In this document: in pieces, positions 6,537 through 14,473 of the stretch
Position numbering within the stretch: position 1 is the stretch's first letter
Layout: the number at the start of each line of letters is the position of its first letter
Origin: Lachnospiraceae bacterium
GTDB lineage: Bacteria; Bacillota_A; Clostridia; Lachnospirales; Lachnospiraceae
NCBI GenBank assembly: GCA_028694115.1
Contig: JAQUUB010000040.1
Coordinates: forward strand, 1-37,947
Reading direction: 5' to 3'
DNA: 37,947 bases
Notes under the pieces: generated by a model
What the model was told of the DNA's origin: nothing
Seen by the model: only the letters and a program-made list of their open reading frames with translations
Database searches by the model: none
Translations under genes and position numbers: made by a program

Positions 6537-8669
6537 ATGGAAAGAAAACGAATGAAACGTATTTCGACCCAAATTATGATTATTATGCTTCTTGTCATTG
6601 CAGTTGGGGTTTCCTTTGCAATTTATGCACAAAAGATTGCCCGGATGCATATTGAAAGTGATACGAAGAATTCAGCGGAAATTACTTTGCGGGATGCAGA
6701 TGCATTTTCCATCTATTTTTCATCGAAGATTGACTTGACCAAAAGCATCGGACAGTCTTTAAATCATACGTCAATGGACGAATGGGAGAGTGCTTTGCAG
6801 CAGGCATCAGAGATTGATGGGAACAGTTTTTTTGTAATTGATGCAAGTGGAAATGACATCTTACATAATGAAAATATAGGTATTTCTCAGAAAAATCTGG
6901 AGGATGGTCTGACCTCGAATGATAATGGCCTGATTGGACCGGGATACGATCCGATTACTGGAAAGCAATCTACATTTGCTTATTCCGCATTTCAAGGCGT
7001 ACAAGGACAACCGCTTTATGTCTTAACATCTTTGGATAACGAGACCATCTATGATGCAATGAATCTTTCCGTCTATAATGGAAATGGATATTCTTATATT
7101 GTAGACTCCGATGGTTTTACGGTGCTGTTTTCCAGACAACCAGACAGCAATAAAACCTTTTCCAGTATTCTGGAATTGCTAAGTGAGAGAAAAACGAGCT
7201 ATATGCATAATAAAAGTTCGATTTCTGAATTGGAAAATGCACTGAAGAAAAACATATCAGGAGTAGGATATTACCGACATGACGGGAAGGACTGCGTGGT
7301 TTCAGTGGCGCCGATTCGAATTTCTGGTAATTGGAGCGTTATTACGGTCGTGAATGAAAAATATCTTTATTCGGAAATCCAGCAGATGCTGGTACATACT
7401 CTCAAGGTTCTGGTTATCATTATCGTGTGTTTTATTATGAGTGGAATTATGATTCTGAAGAATAGCCGAAGGAGCCAGAAATATCAGCTTCTCAGTGAGC
7501 AGCTCCAGGTGGCAAAAATGGAAGCCGATCGTGCAAACAGTGCCAAAAGTGAATTTCTCTCTCGCATGAGCCACGATATTCGTACTCCGATGAATACTAT
7601 TATAAATCTGACGAGTCTGGTAAAAGAAGAAATTGATGACAAGGATGCAGCACTCTGTGATCTGGAAAAAGTAGAGACTTCAAATGTATTCCTGCTGGCT
7701 CTTATTAATGATATTCTGGAGATGTCCCGTATTGAACAGGGGAAGCTGGAACTGCATCCCGAAAACTATTCTTATCAGGAGTTTTCTAATTATCTTTCCA
7801 GCACATTTGAGCCACTTTGTGAGTCAAAAAATATCAGGTTTATTTTGAAGGATCATGCAGAGGATATTGACGTATACGTGGATAAAGTCAGACTGAATCA
7901 AGTTTGTTTCAACCTACTTTCCAATGCGGTGAAATATACCCCGGCAGGAGGAACTGTCAGCTTTGAAGTGAAACATGATGAGATTCAAAACGGAAAAATG
8001 CCATGTACATTTCTTGTTTCTGATACAGGAATTGGGATGAGTGAAGAATTTCAGGCACATATGTTTGAGCCCTTTGAACGTGAAATGAATTCGATGGGTG
8101 CAGTACAGGGCAGTGGTCTTGGTCTTTCTATCGTGAAGCAAATCGTTGCACTGATGGGCGGAACGATGACGGTTGAATCAACACAAGGGAAAGGAACTTC
8201 TGTTTGTGTACGAATGGATCTGGAGCTTGTAACAGAAAACCAGCATATGGAGCAAACAAGCCAGATTGATTTAGACATCTTGCAGGGCTGTCATGTTCTG
8301 GTTGCGGAAGATCATCCGTTGAATCAACAGATTACGCAGCGTCTGCTCAATAAAGTGGGTATTTCTGTCACTTTGGCGAATAACGGGCAGGAGGCAGTAG
8401 AATGCTTTCAACAACATGGCAAAGATTTTGCTGCCATTTTGATGGATATGCGTATGCCGGTTATGGATGGACTTCGTGCTACCAGAGTCATACGAAATCT
8501 TCCGGAAACATGGGCTCAAACGATACCGATTATTGCCATAACAGCAAATGCATTCAAGGAAGATAAAGAGGAGGCTACGGCCGCAGGTATGAATGCACAT
8601 TTGGCAAAACCAATTGATCCCCCCGTGTTGTATCAGACACTGGCGATTCAGATTAAAGGAAATCTTTAA
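6537..8669 (+). CDS. Membrane hybrid sensor histidine kinase / response regulator
   Basis: Encodes 710 residues. Order: membrane segment about 11-31; extracellular dCache-like sensor about 32-285 (SFFVIDASGNDIL, YSYIVDSDGF and WSVITVVNEKY fit double-Cache/PAS folds); membrane segment about 288-307; coiled linker; HisKA with phospho-acceptor His346 in SHDIRTPMN; HATPase with NLLSNAVKY, DTGIG and GSGLGLS (525-531); and a C-terminal receiver with Asp637 (LMDMRMPVMDG) and Lys691. There is no HTH or other output domain and no HPt domain in the protein, so the next phospho-partner is elsewhere. It is co-transcribed with the binding protein upstream; AGGAGGAG precedes the start. Confidence 0.9.
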   Translation: MERKRMKRISTQIMIIMLLVIAVGVSFAIYAQKIARMHIESDTKNSAEITLRDADAFSIYFSSKIDLTKSIGQSLNHTSMDEWESALQQASEIDGNSFFVIDASGNDILHNENIGISQKNLEDGLTSNDNGLIGPGYDPITGKQSTFAYSAFQGVQGQPLYVLTSLDNETIYDAMNLSVYNGNGYSYIVDSDGFTVLFSRQPDSNKTFSSILELLSERKTSYMHNKSSISELENALKKNISGVGYYRHDGKDCVVSVAPIRISGNWSVITVVNEKYLYSEIQQMLVHTLKVLVIIIVCFIMSGIMILKNSRRSQKYQLLSEQLQVAKMEADRANSAKSEFLSRMSHDIRTPMNTIINLTSLVKEEIDDKDAALCDLEKVETSNVFLLALINDILEMSRIEQGKLELHPENYSYQEFSNYLSSTFEPLCESKNIRFILKDHAEDIDVYVDKVRLNQVCFNLLSNAVKYTPAGGTVSFEVKHDEIQNGKMPCTFLVSDTGIGMSEEFQAHMFEPFEREMNSMGAVQGSGLGLSIVKQIVALMGGTMTVESTQGKGTSVCVRMDLELVTENQHMEQTSQIDLDILQGCHVLVAEDHPLNQQITQRLLNKVGISVTLANNGQEAVECFQQHGKDFAAILMDMRMPVMDGLRATRVIRNLPETWAQTIPIIAITANAFKEDKEEATAAGMNAHLAKPIDPPVLYQTLAIQIKGNL

Positions 8670-8681
8670 AAAGATTATAAT

Positions 8682-8708
8682 AAACACGACACACAGGTGT
8701 CGTGTTTT
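8682..8708 (+). terminator. Rho-independent terminator
   Basis: AAACACGACAC (8682-8692) pairs perfectly with GTGTCGTGTTT (8697-8707) across a four-base loop, and ends in TTTT. It separates the kinase operon from the WYL operon. The arm resembles the CGACAC/GTGTCG operator of the TetR gene at 3758, so regulator binding is an alternative reading. Confidence 0.7.
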
Positions 8709-8743
8709 GCGTGATATATTTATTATAACCGGAAGGAAAAGAT

Positions 8744-9649
8744 ATGAAGATCGACAGATTGATTGGAATTTTGTCCATATTATTACAAAGAGAGACAGTA
8801 ACAGCTCCCTATTTAGCAGGACAGTTTGAGGTTTCCAGACGAACGATTAATCGTGATATTGAGAATCTGTGTAAAGCAGGAATTCCTATTGTCACAAAGC
8901 AGGGAGTAAACGGCGGTATTTCCATCATGGACAATTATAAATTGGAACGCACACTTCTTACCAATGGGGAGATGCAGGATATCCTTGCGGGACTTAGGAG
9001 TCTTGACAGTATTAATGGAACAAATCGATATGGACAGTTAATGGAGAAACTGGCAGCAGGCACATCTGACTTTATGACAGGGAATCAATCTATTTTGATT
9101 GATTTATCCTCGTGGTACAAAGAATCTCTTGCACCCAAAATTGAACTGCTCAGGAATGCAATTGATTACTGCAGGGAGGTGAACTTTAGATATTATGCTC
9201 CGGGAGGAGAAAGTGGAAGGTGTATAAAACCCTATTACCTGATCTTTCGGTGGTCAAGCTGGTATGTGTGGGGATGGTGTTTGGCCAAAGCGGATTTTCG
9301 CCTCTTTAAGCTGAATCGAATGGACAATCTGGTGCTGTCTGAAACTGTTTTTACGAAAGAGTCAGTACCATTGCCAGATTTGTCCAATGAGCGAATCTTT
9401 CCTGGTGGGATTCGTGTGAAAGCATTATTTCATGCAGGCTGTAAGTGGCGGCTAGTGGAGGAGTTTGGCCCTCATAGTTTTGAGGAACAAGAGGATGGGA
9501 AATTGCTTTTTCAGACGGATTACACAGATAAAGAAAATCTTATCACATGGATTTTAACCTTTCAGGGGCAGGCGGAACTTTTGGAGCCTGAGGAGATTAG
9601 ATATGAAATAAAGCAAATAATAGAGAAAATGAAAGAGAGGTATTCGTGA
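8744..9649 (+). CDS. WYL-domain helix-turn-helix regulator (YafY/DeoR-like)
   Basis: Encodes 301 residues. The N-terminal winged helix reads LIGILSILLQRETVTAPYLA, then FEVSRRTINRDIENLCKAGIP and GGISIMDNYKL, the HTH_11 pattern of this family. The middle holds the WYL domain (IDYCREVNFRYYAPGG, then WYVWGWCLAKADFRLFKLNRM), where the Trp-Tyr-Val triplet stands for WYL and the arginine-rich strands bind a ligand. The C-terminal part fits the WCX extension. It heads an operon whose next gene overlaps its stop by one base (TGATG at 9647), so it probably controls the acetyltransferase, VOC and GyrI-like genes downstream. The ligand is unknown. Confidence 0.88.
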   Translation: MKIDRLIGILSILLQRETVTAPYLAGQFEVSRRTINRDIENLCKAGIPIVTKQGVNGGISIMDNYKLERTLLTNGEMQDILAGLRSLDSINGTNRYGQLMEKLAAGTSDFMTGNQSILIDLSSWYKESLAPKIELLRNAIDYCREVNFRYYAPGGESGRCIKPYYLIFRWSSWYVWGWCLAKADFRLFKLNRMDNLVLSETVFTKESVPLPDLSNERIFPGGIRVKALFHAGCKWRLVEEFGPHSFEEQEDGKLLFQTDYTDKENLITWILTFQGQAELLEPEEIRYEIKQIIEKMKERYS

Positions 9650-10413
9650 TGGAATATATACAGCTTACAGAAGAAAACATAGAAAAGGAACATATCTGCT
9701 GTGCCATATCAAGCAATAAAGATCCACAGGTGATTGCGAAAAAAGAATGGCTTAAAGAGAGAATGCAGGAGGGGCTTGTGTTTTTGAAGGCTGATATCAG
9801 GGGAAAATGTTTCATCGAATATATCCCAGCCGAGAATGCATGGGTTCCCATCCAGGCAGACAATTATATGCACATCAATTGTTTCTGGGTTTCCGGTTCC
9901 TGTAAAGGGCATGGATATGCAAATGATTTGCTGGACAGATGTATCCAAGATGCCAGGCAAAAAGGAAAAACAGGAATTACAGTGATTTCTTCGGCTAAAA
10001 AGAAACCATTTTTATCTGATCCGCAGTATCTTGCACATAAGGGATTTCAATTAGCAGATACCGCCGCACCATTTTATGAACTGTTGTATTTGCCCTTTAC
10101 GTCTCAGGCGCCGATTCCAAGATGGAAAGAATGTGCAAAAACAGCGAAAAATGATGTGGAGGGCTTTACCATATATTACACAAAGGGATGTCCGTTTACT
10201 GCAAAATATGTCCCATTGTTAGAAATATTTGCTGCAGAAAATAATATACAGCTTACAGCTATTAAAATTGACAGCAGAGAAAAAGCACAGAATGTGCCGT
10301 TTGCATGGACAAACTTTGCACTGTTTTATAATGGTAATTATGTTACCAATGAAATACCGAATGAAAAAAAGTTTTTGAAGATCATAGAACAGATGAGGAG
10401 TGTTGAAAAATGA
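9649..10413 (+). CDS. GNAT acetyltransferase fused to a YoaP-like domain
   Basis: Encodes 254 residues. About 1-150 form a GNAT domain (INCFWVSGSCKGHGYANDL, where the G-x-G-x-A loop binds acetyl-CoA; TVISSAKKKPFLSDPQYLA). About 165-250 form a YoaP-like thioredoxin-fold domain (FTIYYTKGCPFTAKYVP, with a single Cys at the position of a CxxC site, and FALFYNGNYVTNEIPNEKKF). This two-domain layout is known from YoaP-type proteins; its substrate is not established. The ATG at 9649 overlaps the WYL stop and has GAGAGG upstream. The 3' end overlaps the VOC gene by four bases (ATGA), which implies coupled translation. Confidence 0.87.
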   Translation: MEYIQLTEENIEKEHICCAISSNKDPQVIAKKEWLKERMQEGLVFLKADIRGKCFIEYIPAENAWVPIQADNYMHINCFWVSGSCKGHGYANDLLDRCIQDARQKGKTGITVISSAKKKPFLSDPQYLAHKGFQLADTAAPFYELLYLPFTSQAPIPRWKECAKTAKNDVEGFTIYYTKGCPFTAKYVPLLEIFAAENNIQLTAIKIDSREKAQNVPFAWTNFALFYNGNYVTNEIPNEKKFLKIIEQMRSVEK

Positions 10414-10802
10414 AGTTAGATGGAGTTGGAATAATGGTAGACGATATGCCAACAATGGTACGATTTTATCGAGATGTGATTGGCTTTGAAATTAAAGAGG
10501 ATGAAAATACATCCAATGTATTTTTAGAAAAAGATGGAACACTTTTTCTCCTTTATAGAAAAACGGATTTTGAGAAAATGACAGGCAGAAGTTTTTCCTA
10601 TGCAACAGGGATAAACGGTCATTACGAAATCGCATTATCTGTTTCAAATTATGATGCTGTGGACAGAACCTTTGAATCCGTCGTGAAACTGGGTGCACAG
10701 CCAGTGATGCCGCCAACAACGGAACCTTGGGGACAACGCACCTGCTACATTGCTGACCCCGAGGGGAATCTGATTGAGATTGGTTCTTTCAAGGAGGAAT
10801 AG
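10410..10802 (+). CDS. VOC (glyoxalase / bleomycin-resistance / dioxygenase) family protein
   Basis: Encodes 130 residues with the paired beta-alpha-beta-beta-beta modules of the VOC fold: VGIMVDDMPTMVRFYRDVIG at the start and GQRTCYIADPEGNLIEIGSF at the end, the latter holding the conserved PEGNLIE strand with a likely metal-binding Glu. YEIALSV marks the second module. Members include drug-sequestering proteins, thiol transferases and dioxygenases, so the reaction cannot be assigned. It overlaps the GNAT-YoaP gene by ATGA and is the third gene of the WYL operon. Confidence 0.85.
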   Translation: MKLDGVGIMVDDMPTMVRFYRDVIGFEIKEDENTSNVFLEKDGTLFLLYRKTDFEKMTGRSFSYATGINGHYEIALSVSNYDAVDRTFESVVKLGAQPVMPPTTEPWGQRTCYIADPEGNLIEIGSFKEE

Positions 10803-10807
10803 GCGAT

Positions 10808-10906
10808 ATGGCAACCAGGAAGGAATATCTGAATTTTATATTGGAGCAGTTGTTTGAGGCGATGTATGAGGAGCTTCCAGAACCGAAGCAAAAGAAAAGA
10901 GGGTGA
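10808..10906 (+). pseudogene. TfoX N-terminal-domain protein reduced to 32 codons by internal deletion
   Basis: A 32-codon open frame starts at ATG 10808, six bases after the VOC stop. Its first half, MATRKEYLNFILEQL, is the start of small TfoX_N proteins of Firmicutes. Its second half, LFEAMYEELPEPKQKKRG, is their C-terminal end. The roughly 70-75 residues between them, which form the beta-sheet core, are absent, yet the frame is kept. The result is most simply an in-frame deletion, perhaps between similar GAGCAGTTG / TTGTTTGAG stretches. It is unlikely to have TfoX function but may still be translated and couple to the next gene. Confidence 0.65.
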
Positions 10907-10910
10907 TGTC

Positions 10911-11546
10911 ATGGCTTTTGATTTTAAGAAGGAATATAAAGAATTTTATCTTCCACCGAAGAAACCATGCATTGTAACTGTGCCTGCCATGAATTATGTT
11001 GCAATACGGGGAAAGGGGAATCCCAATGATGAAAATGGTGAATATAAGACCGGAATCGGACTGCTGTATGGAATTGCATTTACTATTAAGATGAGTTATA
11101 AGGGAAACCATAAGATCGATGGATATTTTCAATATGTGGTGCCGCCATTAGAGGGATTCTGGTGGCAAGACGGTATTGTAGAAATCGATTATAACCACAA
11201 AGAAGATTTTAACTTTATTTCTGTAATTCGACTTCCGGATTTTGTCACAAGAGAAGAATTTGAGTGGGCAGTAGGGGAAGCAACAAAGAAGAAAAAGGCT
11301 GATTTTTCTAAGGTTGAATTATTAACTTATAATGAGGGAGAATGTGTGCAGTGTATGCATATTGGGTCTTTTGATGAAGAACCCCAAACAATAGCTGCTA
11401 TGCATAAGTATGCAGCGCAGCAAGGATATACTCTTGATCTTACAGATAGCCGGTATCATCATGAGATTTACCTGTCTGATCCAAGAAAATGTGAGACGAG
11501 TAAACTAAGAACTGTTGTGCGACATCCCGTTAAGAAAATTGTTTGA
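10911..11546 (+). CDS. GyrI-like small-molecule-binding domain protein
   Basis: Encodes 211 residues beginning MAFDFKKEYKEFYLPPKKP, with VPAMNYVAIRGKGNPN and a C-terminal SRYHHEIYLSDPRKCETSKL. These are the ends of the stand-alone GyrI-like (SHS2-fold) proteins of Firmicutes. The family binds small hydrophobic or cationic compounds, and some members hydrolyse them. The Glu in HHEIYLSDP is in the position conserved for ligand binding. The ATG at 10911 follows GAGGG and begins four bases after the TfoX remnant. It is the last gene of the WYL operon and suggests the operon deals with a toxic small molecule. Confidence 0.85.
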   Translation: MAFDFKKEYKEFYLPPKKPCIVTVPAMNYVAIRGKGNPNDENGEYKTGIGLLYGIAFTIKMSYKGNHKIDGYFQYVVPPLEGFWWQDGIVEIDYNHKEDFNFISVIRLPDFVTREEFEWAVGEATKKKKADFSKVELLTYNEGECVQCMHIGSFDEEPQTIAAMHKYAAQQGYTLDLTDSRYHHEIYLSDPRKCETSKLRTVVRHPVKKIV

Positions 11547-11561
11547 TTATTGAGAAATTGC

Positions 11562-11765
11562 GACTTTTCAGCTATCATGTGGTGGATATATTCCCACAAA
11601 TTAAATTCGAAGAAGGACTGGCATGGCAAAAAAATTTCTGAAATGGCCATCGAGGAATTATAGCATAAATTTGAGCATGATAGGAACGGATACACTGCAG
11701 CCAAAACAAAGTTTATCGAAAAGTATACTCTGATTGCAAAAGCACAATACGGAAATAGATCCTGA
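11562..11765 (+). pseudogene. Degraded coding remnant, family not recognised
   Basis: One frame reads coding-like peptide on both sides of a single stop (TAG 11661-11663): FSAIMWWIYSHKLNSKKDWH, GKKISEMAIEEL, then HKFEHDRNGYTAAKTKFIEK and YTLIAKAQYGNRS before a TGA. There is no start codon with a ribosome site. I do not recognise the family. The rest of this gap, up to about 11,955, shows only short open stretches (for example MPLMATSRAQDGRVNEKILN near 11,815) and no hairpin or repeat I could support. Confidence 0.4.
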
Positions 11766-11959
11766 TAACTTTCAGCTAATAACGTTAAAATTTAAACCAA
11801 AAATCGCTTAGTAATGCCGCTGATGGCAACATCCCGTGCGCAGGATGGTAGGGTAAATGAGAAAATACTAAATTAGTATGCTGAAAAATCGGCAGGCGGG
11901 TATATTGGATTAGTCATAATAGATAAGGATGAAGTTGTCTGATTTGTAAAAAAACACAA

Positions 11960-12004
11960 TTGATTGCGAATAGCTTGCGTATCGCAATCAATTTGTGCTA
12001 TACT
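11960..12004 (+). promoter_or_regulatory. Promoter and operator of the toxin-antitoxin operon
   Basis: A perfect inverted repeat with ten-base arms, TTGATTGCGA (11960-11969) and TCGCAATCAA (11982-11991), surrounds a TTGCGT -35 (11975-11980). An extended -10, TGCTATACT, lies at 11996-12004, 18 bases downstream of the -35. An operator overlapping the promoter is the standard place for antitoxin autorepression. Confidence 0.7.
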
Positions 12005-12026
12005 ATCTGTGAAAGGAAGTGATAGT

Positions 12027-12332
12027 ATGGCAAGAACCGCAAATGTATTCACTCGTGTAGAACCGAGTATTAAGGAGCAGGCAGAAGAAGTTTTGGATCA
12101 GCTTGGTATACCGATGTCCAATGCAGTCGGAATGTTCTTAAGACAAATAGTATTGCAGCGAGGCATTCCATTTGAAATGAAATTGCCTGCCAATGCGCCT
12201 ACAGTTTTTGGCTCACTTACCAAAGAACAGTTTGATACTGAGATCAATAAGGGAATATCGGATATAAAAGATGGCAGAGTATATTCCGCTGACAGTATTG
12301 AGGAAGAAATGAAAAGAGACTTCGGGGTATGA
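12027..12332 (+). CDS. RelB/DinJ family antitoxin
   Basis: Encodes 101 residues. The N-terminal ribbon-helix-helix (ANVFTRVEPSIKEQAEEVLD, then LGIPMSNAVGMFLRQIVLQ and GIPFEM) is the DinJ/RelB DNA-binding and dimer domain. The acidic C-terminal part (ISDIKDGRVYSADSIEEEMK) would wrap the toxin. The ATG at 12027 has AGGAAGTG upstream. It overlaps the toxin gene by four bases (ATGA), so both proteins are made together. It is expected to repress the promoter at 11960-12004. Confidence 0.9.
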   Translation: MARTANVFTRVEPSIKEQAEEVLDQLGIPMSNAVGMFLRQIVLQRGIPFEMKLPANAPTVFGSLTKEQFDTEINKGISDIKDGRVYSADSIEEEMKRDFGV

Positions 12333-12658
12333 GTTGGAGGATTGTTTATTCATCACAGGCAAGACAGGATCTAAGAAATATCTTTGAATATATTTTTAAT
12401 GAGCTTTGCGCACCGGATACTGCTGCAAATCAATCAAGCAGAATCATGAAGAGCATTAGGGACTTGGAAGAGATGCCGCTACGTTATCGCTTATATGAAG
12501 ATGAACCTTGGAACAGCATGGGGCTTCGGTTCTTTCCTGTTGACAACTACTTGATCTTTTATTTGCCAAACGAAACCGAGAATGTCGTGAATATTGTTCG
12601 AATTATGTATGGTGGACGCGATATTCGAAAGCAATTAAATGAAACAATTGAATTTTAA
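12329..12658 (+). CDS. RelE/ParE superfamily toxin
   Basis: Encodes 109 residues with the RelE/ParE fold signature: WRIVYSSQARQDLRNIFEYI (strand, then helical hairpin), LEEMPLRYRLYEDEPW, FFPVDNYLIFYLPNETENVV and IVRIMYGGRDIRKQL. The last stretch carries the Arg and the aromatic residue typical of the C-terminal active region. Pairing with a RelB/DinJ antitoxin favours ribosome-dependent mRNA cleavage, but ParE-type gyrase inhibition cannot be excluded. It is complete and shows no inactivating change. Confidence 0.88.
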   Translation: MSWRIVYSSQARQDLRNIFEYIFNELCAPDTAANQSSRIMKSIRDLEEMPLRYRLYEDEPWNSMGLRFFPVDNYLIFYLPNETENVVNIVRIMYGGRDIRKQLNETIEF

Positions 12659-12667
12659 ACTGGGAGG

Positions 12668-12698
12668 GCATCTATCGGCAAGGGTAGGTGCTTTTCTT
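12668..12698 (+). terminator. Rho-independent terminator
   Basis: GCATCTATC (12668-12676) pairs with GGTAGGTGC (12683-12691) using two G-T pairs, over the loop GGCAAG. TTTTCTT follows. It ends the toxin-antitoxin transcript nine bases after the toxin stop. Confidence 0.75.
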
Positions 12699-12753
12699 AT
12701 TATCCGAATCTTGTCCGGGTTTATCTGAAATAAGCGGCTAACTTACTATAAAG

Positions 12754-13089
12754 GTTCGGATTTTATTTTTTCTGGTGGGACTTTTTGCCAATTCCTTTGG
12801 CGTAAGGTTGGTGACCAAAGCGAATCTGGGGACTTAACCAATTTCCAGCATCCCTTATACCTTAAGTCTTGGATTTGCACCGAGTCTCAGTGCATTTACT
12901 CTGTATATGAGTATTGTGCTGATTCTGATTCAACTGATATTGCTCCGGAAAGACTTTCCGAAACAGTACTTTCTGCAGATTCCGGTTTCATTTCGATTTT
13001 CCTATTTCGTTGACTTTACGATGAAATTATTGGGAGATATGGATCCCCAGGGCTATGCGATGAAATTCATCTTTTTGACTCCGCAATGA
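12754..13089 (+). pseudogene. YczE/YitT-like membrane protein, broken
   Basis: One frame gives a polytopic membrane protein start: ILFFLVGLFANSFGVRLVTK, ANLGT, a TAA stop at about 12832 where the family has a Ser codon, then PISSIPYTLSLGFAPSLSAF, ILIQLILLRKDF and YFLQIPVSFRFSYFVDFTMK. This matches the first half of YczE/YitT-like integral membrane proteins. It lacks a start codon, contains a nonsense codon, and loses similarity after about 13060. A short in-frame-looking tail at 13086-13140 (TITAGVIEVVLYHKLA) may be its C-terminus, brought close by deletion. Confidence 0.6.
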
Positions 13090-13129
13090 CAATTACGGCA
13101 GGAGTGATTGAGGTAGTGTTGTACCACAA

Positions 13130-13740
13130 GTTGGCATGAGAGGACACCTTGTGGGATATATTATGCCCCAGTCCGCAAGCACTGCGGACATCAATATTGC
13201 AAGCATCGATGGTTTAAATTCCATCGACCCGGCAATGCTCAACTGCGATTTCCACTGTCTCATCGCCAATCTTGATTTCATCACCGATTGCGACAGGAGT
13301 TTGTGCATCCCAAACAGCAAGCACGGACGGACTATCTCCGTATACTTTTGCAAGGTTACTGCCTTTTTTCAGCAGTTTGTCTTTGGCGAGACAGTCCAAG
13401 TCAAAGTCATCATAGGAAATCACATCAATCGTATCTGATTTAGAATCCACCACACCTGTCATGAGAAACAGGTTCTTTTTGCCGGATACGGCATGATGAA
13501 TCCCCAGTGCCGTTTCGATTTTAGGAAAGGGAGCATTGGGCACATGGCTTGTATGCTTTGCAGTCCCACGCTGCCGTGCTTATCCAGCAGCCGGCCTGCC
13601 TCCATCCTCACCCCCATCTCCGCCATGCTGAACACAGCAGTGATCAAAAATACTGCAAACACAATGCACAGCAATGTCATACGGTTTTGCCGTTTATGTA
13701 CCTTTGCAGAAATCGGAATAAGACTCAAATAGCTTTTCAT
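13130..13740 (-). pseudogene. ABC transporter permease (MacB/FtsX type), truncated and frameshifted
   Basis: The start overlaps the ATPase stop by ATGA (13737-13740), so it was the second gene of an ABC operon. The first 55 residues, MKSYLSLIPISAKVHKRQNR then VFAVFLITAVFSMAEMGVRM, are a normal N-terminus with the first membrane helix of BceB/MacB-like permeases. Downstream, coding similarity continues in other frames: VSGKKNLFLMTGVVDSKSDT and ISYDDFDLDCL, then WDAQTPVAIGDEIKIGDETV. It stops altogether near 13130, at the junction with the YczE-like remnant. The full-length family is several hundred residues, so the C-terminal membrane part is missing. Confidence 0.75.
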
Positions 13741-14420
13741 TCCCGACACCTCCCTAAATCGGTGAGCGTGCCATCGGATATCTTCAGCACACGGTCAGCG
13801 GTTTGGGCAATGCTGGGACTGTGCGTAATCATCACAATGGTCTGCTCATACTTTTTGGTGGCTTCTTTGAGCAAAGCAATCACCTCACTGCTGTTCTGGG
13901 AATCCAGATTGCCGGTCGGTTCATCCGCCAAAATCAGTGATGGACGTGTCAGCAGCGCACGCCCGATGGCAACTCTTTGTTGCTGCCCACCGGATAACTG
14001 GCTGGGGAGATGGTTGCGGCGCTCTTTTAACCCCAACACCGTCAGCAATTCCTCCAGATATTTCTTGTCTGGCTTCTGGTAGTCCAGTAGAACCGGAAAG
14101 ATGATGTTCTGCTCAACCGTCAGTTCAGGGATTAAATTGAATGCCTGAAAGATGAAACCAATGTTTCTGCGGCGAAAAACGGTCAACTGGTTATCCTTCA
14201 TTTTAAAGGTATCATTGCCATCAATAAACACTTTGCCGGAGGTTGGTGTATCTAAAGCCCCCAGCATATTGAGCAGCGTACTCTTGCCGGAGCCGGATTC
14301 ACCTACCACGGCGACGAATTCGCCTTTAGGAACCACAAAGCTGACATCCTTTAATGCGTGAACAGCGGCTTCGCCGCTGCCGTAAGTTTTACAGATTGAT
14401 TTTACTTCTAACAGGTTCAT
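13737..14420 (-). CDS. ABC transporter ATP-binding protein (MacB/BceA-like)
   Basis: Encodes 227 residues with an intact nucleotide-binding domain: Walker A GESGSGKS (40-47), Q-loop FIFQAFNLIPELT, signature LSGGQQQR, Walker B LILADEPTG, D-loop and MITHSPS with the H-loop His. The pattern is that of the MacB/LolD/BceA group that works with FtsX-like permeases in peptide or lipid handling and antimicrobial-peptide resistance. The ATG at 14420 (GAGAGG upstream) is chosen over the in-frame ATG 33 bases earlier. Its partner permease is broken, so it may be an orphan now. Base composition is GC-richer than the flanks. Confidence 0.9.
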   Translation of the reverse strand: MNLLEVKSICKTYGSGEAAVHALKDVSFVVPKGEFVAVVGESGSGKSTLLNMLGALDTPTSGKVFIDGNDTFKMKDNQLTVFRRRNIGFIFQAFNLIPELTVEQNIIFPVLLDYQKPDKKYLEELLTVLGLKERRNHLPSQLSGGQQQRVAIGRALLTRPSLILADEPTGNLDSQNSSEVIALLKEATKKYEQTIVMITHSPSIAQTADRVLKISDGTLTDLGRCRE

Positions 14421-14473
14421 TGTTGTACCTCTCTCTTTCTGTGCCATAAGCACGAGAAAAGAGTATCATGCGT

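Noticed and set aside
8682..8708. Inverted repeat considered as an operator for the WYL regulator
   Set aside because: The perfect stem, tetraloop and T-run between two operons are better explained as a terminator, although dual use is not excluded.
10854..10910. Longer start for the GyrI-like protein at 10854
   Set aside because: The extension overlaps the TfoX remnant in another frame; the ATG at 10911 has GAGGG at proper spacing and begins a typical family N-terminus.
13549..14082. 177-codon plus-strand open frame
   Set aside because: It is antisense to the ABC ATPase and permease remnant; its composition reflects the GC-richer opposite strand.
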